DNA of 47,588 bases, taken from CAZJYI01 sp964550025. GTDB lineage: Bacteria > Verrucomicrobiota > Kiritimatiellia > UBA8416 > CAYOBW01. Below are positions 42,164 to 47,588 of the stretch, one piece after another; position 1 is the first letter of the stretch, and every line of letters begins with the position of its first letter. The translations under genes and the position numbers were made by a program. The stretch is taken from contig CAZJYI010000085.1 of assembly GCA_964550025.1 (NCBI GenBank), positions 1 through 47,588 on the forward strand, read 5' to 3'. A model generated the notes under the pieces. The model was not told the DNA's origin, ran no database searches, and saw only the letters and a program-made list of their open reading frames with translations.

Positions 42164-43488
42164 GGTAGCAGCCCTTTTCTGGCGCAGATCCCCCGCCAAC
42201 GGAAAAGGAAGGGATCCTTCGGGCTTAGCGCGGAAACCAGACGTTCCTCCATGGCCGTTGCTTCGGCGACTGACACGTCTGACTGCTCGAGCAAATCTGC
42301 CGCCTCGTTCAGCAGTCTTGCGTATTCCGGATTCCGGCTGCTTGCCAGATCAAAGGCTTCGCTCGTCAACCAGCTACTGACGTCGCCATGGCGCTCAAAC
42401 GCGCGGCGAGTCAAGACTACTTCCGCCTGTTCTCGACCGGAATAGTCTAGATCGAACCAGGCATCCTTTTGCGCATTGAAGACCGGTTCAATCGAAGCCA
42501 GGATCATTGGCGAATGGGTGGCCGTGAGGATCTGCACTTCCGGTCCTCTCGCATACTCCGGGAAGAACCCATTGGGCGAGAGCCGCGTGAGGGATACCAC
42601 TACTTCCAGGAGCGAAGGTAGAACCTGAAACTGCCACCGTGGATGCAGATGCGATTCTATCTCGTCGATGAGAAAGATGACTTGATCTGTCGGTTTCTCA
42701 CCGAGGACTCGCGAGGCCTTTCGGTGCTCCTCCCACGCCCAAATCAGGAGGTACGCCAGAGCCACGATACGTCGTATGCCGGCCGAAGCGTGCACGAGCG
42801 GCACGTCCTGCCCGTATGGCATTCTGACTGTGGGCATGTCCCGCACATCGTCGAGGCTGATCCGTGTGAGCTCGCCGGGAGTAAGAATGTCTTCCCCCGA
42901 CGGAGACAGTGCCCTGAGGGCCTTCCGCAATCGTCGGAACGGAACCCCGTTCTCCTCCTTCTGCCACCCGGCCCAGTCCCGGATTAAGCCGTTGCAGAGC
43001 CATTGCCCTTCCTCGCCCGGCAAACCGTCCCACACTTGAGTCGGACTGAAGACATAGGCCGGTGGACGATCTTGAACGTCGACATCGCCTCTGGTACGCC
43101 AGTAGTTGCGGGCAGGATCCCAGACGGCGAATCCACCATCTGACATGGCGTAGAGTACCAGTCCCGGGTTTGCGGGGCGTCCGGGCCTTCCTGTCCATGC
43201 CTGGTCGCGCCTAAGGAACTCGCTCTCGTACGATTCAGTCTTGACCTTCCCCGTGAATGCAAACTCGATTGTGGCAGGGCCTTCGGAGGCCGGTACGGCC
43301 TTCCTGCCCGCAGTCAGCCTCGGATTGATCTCCGCGGGCCACTTTCTGGTCATTACCCACCAGGCAATGTCGAGCAGAAAGCTCTTTCCCAGGCCGTTGT
43401 CGCCCGTCAGGACATTCAGCCTTTCTCCCAGACACAGCCGCATTGCTGCCGCTGGACCAACGTTCTTGATTTCAAGCGTCTCCAGCAT
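42160..43488 (-). CDS. AAA/ABC-type ATPase of a Septu-like module (PtuA-like)
   Basis: 442 residues, cytoplasmic. An SMC/OLD-like ATPase: Walker A GDNGLGKS (29-36), a signature-like SAGIRRIVALA near 232, Walker B VIFLIDEIESHLHP near 276 and an H-loop TATHSPMI near 320. The insert between Walker A and the signature is about 190 residues, short for SMC/RecF but normal for PtuA and related defence ATPases. There is no Toprim domain, so it is not an OLD nuclease. Its stop overlaps the HNH gene start by 4 bases. The pair matches the Septu layout. The start ATG at 43488 has a weak ribosome site. Family call from motifs and neighbour, not from a search. Confidence 0.72.
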   Translation of the reverse strand: MLETLEIKNVGPAAAMRLCLGERLNVLTGDNGLGKSFLLDIAWWVMTRKWPAEINPRLTAGRKAVPASEGPATIEFAFTGKVKTESYESEFLRRDQAWTGRPGRPANPGLVLYAMSDGGFAVWDPARNYWRTRGDVDVQDRPPAYVFSPTQVWDGLPGEEGQWLCNGLIRDWAGWQKEENGVPFRRLRKALRALSPSGEDILTPGELTRISLDDVRDMPTVRMPYGQDVPLVHASAGIRRIVALAYLLIWAWEEHRKASRVLGEKPTDQVIFLIDEIESHLHPRWQFQVLPSLLEVVVSLTRLSPNGFFPEYARGPEVQILTATHSPMILASIEPVFNAQKDAWFDLDYSGREQAEVVLTRRAFERHGDVSSWLTSEAFDLASSRNPEYARLLNEAADLLEQSDVSVAEATAMEERLVSALSPKDPFLFRWRGICARKGLLP

Positions 43489-43576
43489 GAGCAGACTCTA
43501 GTCCATAGCTCTGTCGGCTGCAACACCGAATCCTCGATCCGGGACGACTCCGAAACCCCGCTCTGGGATTGAGCTT

Positions 43577-43602
43577 GTCGGGTTTGGGTGTCGGGTTTGG
43601 GT
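43577..43602 (+). repeat. Two perfect 13-bp tandem repeats
   Basis: GTCGGGTTTGGGT occurs twice with no gap, in the 185-bp gap between the divergent ATPase and ThuA genes. It could be a binding site for a regulator of either gene. Confidence 0.6.
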
Positions 43603-43673
43603 TGCAGCGGCTTGGGCCGGCACCGTACCATCCCGTTCTCGACCGCGCAACCAGCAGTGAGAAGGGGGACAGC

Positions 43674-44447
43674 ATGACAGACAGGATCAACGTGACGGTG
43701 TGGAACGAGTTTGTTCACGAACAGCGGAACGAGGCCGTCAAGGCACTCTACCCGGACGGTATGCACGCGGTGATCGCCGCCGCGTTGTCCGCGCAGTCCG
43801 ACATCGAGGCCCGCACGGCCACGCTGGACGAGCCTGAACACGGTCTGACGGATGAGGTCCTGGCGGCGACGGACGTGCTCACATGGTGGGGGCATGTTGC
43901 GCACGGGAAGGTCGAGGACGCGGTGGTTGCCAAAGTGCGCAAGCGCGTGCTCGAAGGAATGGGGCTCATCGTTCTCCACTCCGGTCATTTCTCCAAGATC
44001 TTCCGCTCCCTGCTGGGGACGAACTGCTCCCTGAAATGGCGCGAGGCCGCCGAGAAGGAACGGCTGTGGAACATCGAGCCGGCACACCCCATCGCCGAGG
44101 GGCTGGGCGAGTACATCGAGCTTCCCCACACCGAGATGTACGGCGAGCGCTTCGACATCCCGACCCCGGACAAGCTGATCTTCGTCTCGTGGTTCCAGGG
44201 CGGCGAGGTCTTTCGCAGCGGCTGCTGCTGGCAACGCGGTCACGGGCGTGTCTTCTACTTCAGGCCGGGACACGAAACCTACCCGATCTTCCACAACGAA
44301 GAAGTGCAGAAGGTCCTCGTGAACGCCGTCCGCTGGGCGCGACCGCGAGTGAACATCGCCGACAAGTGTCCCAACGTCGAGCCCCTCGAAGAGCTCCCGC
44401 CGCCCCCCGACGAGTTCGGTCGGGCCGGGGTCGTGCAGGGCGGGTGA
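43674..44447 (+). CDS. ThuA-like protein
   Basis: 257 residues that match the ThuA family (glutamine-amidotransferase-like fold, linked with trehalose use in rhizobia but otherwise ill-defined). Seen: VTVWNEFVHEQ, DVLTWWGHVAHG, GLIVLHSGHFSKIF, FVSWFQGGEVFRSG and RVFYFRPGHETYP, the last being the family's HE-type end. The start is the ATG at 43674 with AAGGGGG 7 bases upstream; the earlier frame crosses the tandem repeat. No trehalose genes are near. Substrate unknown; the position next to a sulfatase suggests a role in sugar breakdown (weak inference). Confidence 0.8.
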   Translation: MTDRINVTVWNEFVHEQRNEAVKALYPDGMHAVIAAALSAQSDIEARTATLDEPEHGLTDEVLAATDVLTWWGHVAHGKVEDAVVAKVRKRVLEGMGLIVLHSGHFSKIFRSLLGTNCSLKWREAAEKERLWNIEPAHPIAEGLGEYIELPHTEMYGERFDIPTPDKLIFVSWFQGGEVFRSGCCWQRGHGRVFYFRPGHETYPIFHNEEVQKVLVNAVRWARPRVNIADKCPNVEPLEELPPPPDEFGRAGVVQGG

Positions 44448-44638
44448 GCGGAGGGCGGGAATCCGGTTCTTTCTGGGTAGGTCCCGTTGCGGGTAGCCGG
44501 TAGCCCGTCCGCGACGGGGCGGAAACGCTGGCTTCCCTCTGGCAATACGACTTCGCGCCGGTTTCGGCGGAGAGTCTGTCCTTGTTGGTTTTGGCACCGG
44601 CTTCGCCGTGACAGAGCAGTGCGTGTTTTGGGCTTGCA

Positions 44639-44660
44639 AATTGTAAACCGATTTACAATT
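44639..44660. promoter_or_regulatory. Perfect palindrome before the DUF4143 ATPase
   Basis: AATTGTAAA (44639-44647), CCGA, TTTACAATT (44652-44660): 9-bp perfect arms in an AT-rich island in GC-rich DNA, ending 9 bases before the ATG. It is well placed for an operator or a leader hairpin that hides the ribosome site. Confidence 0.65.
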
Positions 44661-44669
44661 ATCAAGGCA

Positions 44670-45818
44670 ATGATTGCGCGATCGATAGAACACGTACTCC
44701 GCAAGCGGTTAGCGGACTATCCTGCCGTTGCTCTTGACGGTCCACGTCAGTCGGGAAAGACGACCCTGGCCCGCAGCCTGGGCGGGCTCTATTTCGACCT
44801 CGAACAGGAGGCGGATCGCACGCGGTTGGACATAAGGTGGCCAGAAGTGGTCATGGGCGCGGAACTCATCATTCTTGACGAGGCGCAGGAATACCCCGAG
44901 GTGTTTCCCCGTTTGCGTGGCGCCATTGACGCTGACCGTGGACGAAAAGGGCGCTTCCTGCTCCTTGGATCGGTGTCCCCGACACTCAAAAAGCAGGTGG
45001 CAGAGTCCCTTGCGGGCCGCTTGGCACTTGTTGAGTTGACACCTCTTCTGTCTGCGGAGCTCCCGGATGTGAGTCTGGAGGATCTCTGGCTTCGCGGGGG
45101 ATACCCGGAAGGGGGGGGCGTCAATACGAGTCGTTTCCCCCGCTGGCAGGATGACTATCTTGCCCTTTTGGCACAGCGGGACCTTCCATCCTGGGGGTTG
45201 CCCGCAAAGCCCCAGGTAACGACTCGCCTTTTTCGTATGGTGGCGGCTGTGCACGGTCAGCTCTGGAATGCTTCGCGCGTGGGGCAGTCTCTTGGCCTCT
45301 CGCACCCTACAGTCAACTCCTATCTCGACTATCTCGAGGGTGCCTTTCTTATCCGCCGCCTTCAACCCTACGCTGCCAACGTGAAAAAGCGACTCGTCAA
45401 GAGCCCGAAGGTATACTGGCGCGACAGTGGTCTGCTGCATGCGCTGCTGAGAGCGTCCGACTACGATCATTTGCTTTCGCAGCCGTGGGTTGGTGCCAGC
45501 TGGGAAGGATTCGTCATAGAGCAGATTGTGGGCTTCCTCCAGCATCTCGATTGCCGTTCTGTCCCGTACTTCTTTCGCACGTCCGACGGGTGGGAGATCG
45601 ATTTGCTTCTCGACATGGGATCGGAGCGATGGGCCGTGGAAATCAAGCTGACCTCCCAGCCCAGAAGGGATGATCTGGCCAGGCTCAACAAGGCAGCGGA
45701 CGCCGTGGGTGCGGGCAGGCGGATTCTTCTCACCCAGGCGGCCGAACGCGTGACAGGCGGTGACCAGGTGATTTGTGATTTGCCGTCGTTCCTGTCACTC
45801 CTGCGGGAACTCTCATAG
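44670..45818 (+). CDS. AAA ATPase with DUF4143 domain
   Basis: 382 residues. N-terminal AAA_14-type ATPase: Walker A GPRQSGKT (24-31), Walker B LIILDEAQEYPEVF near 65. A winged-helix-like part follows (RVGQSLGLSHPTVNSYLDYL near 208-227), and the DUF4143 end (about 255-375) contains a nuclease-like EIDLLLD...WAVEIKLT, which resembles the PD-(D/E)xK core. The family is common in bacteria, its function is not established, and it is often seen next to mobile or defence genes. The ATG at 44670 has AAGG only 2 bases away; the frame extends to 44487 without support. Confidence 0.8.
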   Translation: MIARSIEHVLRKRLADYPAVALDGPRQSGKTTLARSLGGLYFDLEQEADRTRLDIRWPEVVMGAELIILDEAQEYPEVFPRLRGAIDADRGRKGRFLLLGSVSPTLKKQVAESLAGRLALVELTPLLSAELPDVSLEDLWLRGGYPEGGGVNTSRFPRWQDDYLALLAQRDLPSWGLPAKPQVTTRLFRMVAAVHGQLWNASRVGQSLGLSHPTVNSYLDYLEGAFLIRRLQPYAANVKKRLVKSPKVYWRDSGLLHALLRASDYDHLLSQPWVGASWEGFVIEQIVGFLQHLDCRSVPYFFRTSDGWEIDLLLDMGSERWAVEIKLTSQPRRDDLARLNKAADAVGAGRRILLTQAAERVTGGDQVICDLPSFLSLLRELS

Positions 45819-45992
45819 TCGAGATCCTCGCCCGGGCCGGTGTCGCGGATGGTGGGGACGGGCTTCTGCACGATCCTTGCCCTCCTTGCCGCGCTGTGCG
45901 TTTCCCGGTCAGCCTACGGTCTTGATCTTGGGTGTGCAACGGAGTATATGTGGGACTCCCGTCGGGCGCATCTCCGTTCTCCGTCACATTCG

Positions 45993-46022
45993 GGGGACGC
46001 CCTCACGGGCGCACTACGAGCG
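45993..46022 (+). repeat. Repeat copy related to 17353-17384
   Basis: GGGGACGCCCTCACGGGCGC and then ACTACGAGCG: 27 of 30 bases match the reverse complement of the right arm of the element at 17307-17384. It lies 34 bp before the sulfatase GTG start, within an in-frame open extension of that gene. Confidence 0.7.
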
Positions 46023-46055
46023 ACGCGACGGCAGCGGCAACCCGGAGAGGTCAGT

Positions 46056-47588
46056 GTGAAACGCGAGTCCAACCGCAGACCCAACCTTGTCCTGGTCATG
46101 ACTGACGACCAGGGGTACGGCGACCTCGGCTGTACGGGGAACCCGTGGATCAAGACGCCGAATATCGATCGATTTCACGACCAGTCCGTGCGGTTGGCGG
46201 ACTTCCACGTATCGCCGCTGTGCACGCCGACGCGCGGGGCGATCATGTCGGGCCATTACCCGTTGCGCAACGGCGCCTGGGCGACGTGCTGGGGGCGGTC
46301 CATTCTCAGGAGGGACGAATTGACGCTGGCCGACGCGTTTGCCTCGAGCGGCTACCGCACGGGAATGTTCGGCAAGTGGCACCTGGGTGACAACTACCCT
46401 TACCGGCCGCACGATCGCGGTTTCCAGAAAGCTGTCTACCACAGGGGCGGCGGGATAGGGAATACCGGTGATTACTGGGGCAACAGCTACTTCGACGATG
46501 TCTATTTCCACAACGGTGAACCCGTCACCCACGAGGGTTACTGCACGGATGTCTGGTTCGATGAAGCGCTGTCGTTCATCGAGGAGAACAAGGACCGGCC
46601 CTTCTTCTGCTACCTCTCGACGAACGCCCCGCACGCGCCCTACCTCGTGGACGAACACTACACTGCGCCCTACCGGGGCAACCAGGACATTCCGAACCCC
46701 TCCTTCTACGGGATGATCACGAACATCGATGAGAACTTCGGACGGCTGCGCGCGAAACTCGACGAGCTCGGACTCACCGACGACACCGTCCTCATCTACA
46801 TGACGGACAACGGCAGCTCGGGCGGCTGCGAACTCGATGACGAGCAGCACGTGACAAACGGCTACAATGCCGGCATGCGCGGCAAGAAGGCATCCTACTA
46901 TGACGGGGGACATCGCGTTCCCTTCTTTGTCCGTTGGCCGGGGGGAGGTCTGGACTCCCCACGCGAAGTGGATGCACTCTGCAGTCACGTCGACCTGTTT
47001 CCCACCTTCATCGATCTGTGCGCGTTGCGTCCGAGTCGGGACGTGACGTTCGACGGCGTCAGTCTCGCGCCGCTGTTGCGGGGGGAGGCGGCCGATGTGC
47101 CGGAGCGGCCGATCTTTGTGCAGTACCGGCAGAGCACGGAGCTGCCGGAGAAGTGGTGCAATGCCGTCCTGAGCGGCCGTTGGCGGCTGGTGCACGGCAC
47201 AGAGTTGTACGACGTCAAGACCGACCCGTGCCAGCGCCGGGATGTGGCCGCCTATCGTCCGGAGCTTGTCGCAAACCTGCGGTCGTCGCACGAGGCCTAC
47301 TGGGACGAGGTCTGGCCGCGAATGCAGCAGTTCTGTCCCATCAGTCTCGGGAACGAGGCCGAGAACCCAACCCTCCTCTGCTCGATGGACGTGCTGGGCG
47401 AGGTTGCCTGGAATCAGCAGCACGTGCGTACGGGCGCGCACAGTACGGGCAGGTGGGCTGTCGACGTCGAGCAGAAGGGGACCTACCGCTTCTCCCTCCG
47501 GCGATGGCCGGTCGAGCGGGATTTGGCGATATGGGCAGATCTGCCGCAGGAGGAGGCCGATTGCCTTGCCCCCTACTACTGCGGCATG
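46056..47588 (+). CDS. Sulfatase (incomplete at window end)
   Basis: Type I sulfatase, removing sulfate esters. 511 codons are visible and the frame is open at the end, so the C-terminus is cut by the window. Seen: RPNLVLVMTDDQGYGDL (metal Asp17, Asp18), the formylglycine site CTPTRG with Cys56 (Cys type, needing a maturase), GKWHLG and the MTDNGSSGG block with the metal Asp-Asn. The GTG at 46056 has GGAG at 8 bases. But the frame is open without a stop up to an ATG at 45849, which begins a signal-peptide-like MVGTGFCTILALLAALCVSRS. So the enzyme may be exported with a repeat-coded linker, or the leader is a relic. Confidence 0.85.
   Translation, partial: MKRESNRRPNLVLVMTDDQGYGDLGCTGNPWIKTPNIDRFHDQSVRLADFHVSPLCTPTRGAIMSGHYPLRNGAWATCWGRSILRRDELTLADAFASSGYRTGMFGKWHLGDNYPYRPHDRGFQKAVYHRGGGIGNTGDYWGNSYFDDVYFHNGEPVTHEGYCTDVWFDEALSFIEENKDRPFFCYLSTNAPHAPYLVDEHYTAPYRGNQDIPNPSFYGMITNIDENFGRLRAKLDELGLTDDTVLIYMTDNGSSGGCELDDEQHVTNGYNAGMRGKKASYYDGGHRVPFFVRWPGGGLDSPREVDALCSHVDLFPTFIDLCALRPSRDVTFDGVSLAPLLRGEAADVPERPIFVQYRQSTELPEKWCNAVLSGRWRLVHGTELYDVKTDPCQRRDVAAYRPELVANLRSSHEAYWDEVWPRMQQFCPISLGNEAENPTLLCSMDVLGEVAWNQQHVRTGAHSTGRWAVDVEQKGTYRFSLRRWPVERDLAIWADLPQEEADCLAPYYCGM

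Noticed and set aside
46014..47441. A 475-codon minus-strand frame over the sulfatase
   Set aside because: Antisense to a clear sulfatase; no domain of its own.

Overview
The window is GC-rich and tightly packed. It carries about 33 protein genes and no rRNA, tRNA or CRISPR array that I can recognise. The gene content points to a Gram-negative bacterium of the PVC superphylum (Kiritimatiellota, Lentisphaerota, Verrucomicrobiota or Planctomycetota; this is inference, I cannot place it by alignment). The reasons are a 3.5k-residue secreted protein built from lamin-tail and CotH domains, a second secreted lamin-tail protein ending in a bacterial thrombospondin-3-like calcium repeat, a sulfatase, a ThuA-like protein, and an RND-MFP-TolC envelope pump. 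Intergenic regions are unusually rich in short palindromic repeats from several families. Some of these run into coding sequence and supply stop codons, C-termini or an N-terminus.

Layout. 0-1.8 kb: three small envelope genes (-) between two copies of a composite repeat. 1.8-16.5 kb: two divergent giant secreted lamin-tail proteins sharing a promoter region. 16.7-20.7 kb: dUTPase, an M50 site-2-protease-like membrane protein, two tiny overlapping ORFs and an EF-hand/amidohydrolase lipoprotein. 20.9-28.6 kb: phosphofructokinase, then the divergent glycine cleavage operon gcvT-gcvH-gcvPA-gcvPB with a HAD hydrolase overlapping its end, then pyrC. 28.6-34.3 kb: guanylate-kinase-like and PDZ proteins, a PocR-AraC regulator, a repeat-rich gap, a methylenetetrahydrofolate-reductase-like protein and an Nramp-like transporter lacking the usual metal-site motifs. 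34.5-41.5 kb: marR, membrane-fusion protein, RND pump, TolC and a calcineurin-like phosphoesterase as one overlapping operon, with a likely MarR operator. 41.5-45.8 kb: an accessory block with a two-gene ATPase plus HNH nuclease module that resembles the Septu (PtuA/PtuB) antiphage system, a ThuA-like gene, and an AAA/DUF4143 ATPase preceded by a perfect 22-bp palindrome. 45.8 kb to the end: a sulfatase that runs off the window.

How they fit. The glycine cleavage proteins make 5,10-methylene-THF, and the MTHFR-like protein 5 kb away could reduce it. dUTPase, pyrC and the HAD nucleotidase-like protein all touch pyrimidine nucleotides. The efflux operon looks self-regulated by MarR. The best candidate for an interesting system is the Septu-like pair at 41564-43488. 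The best candidate for an odd genome process is the repeated capture of palindromic repeats at gene ends.
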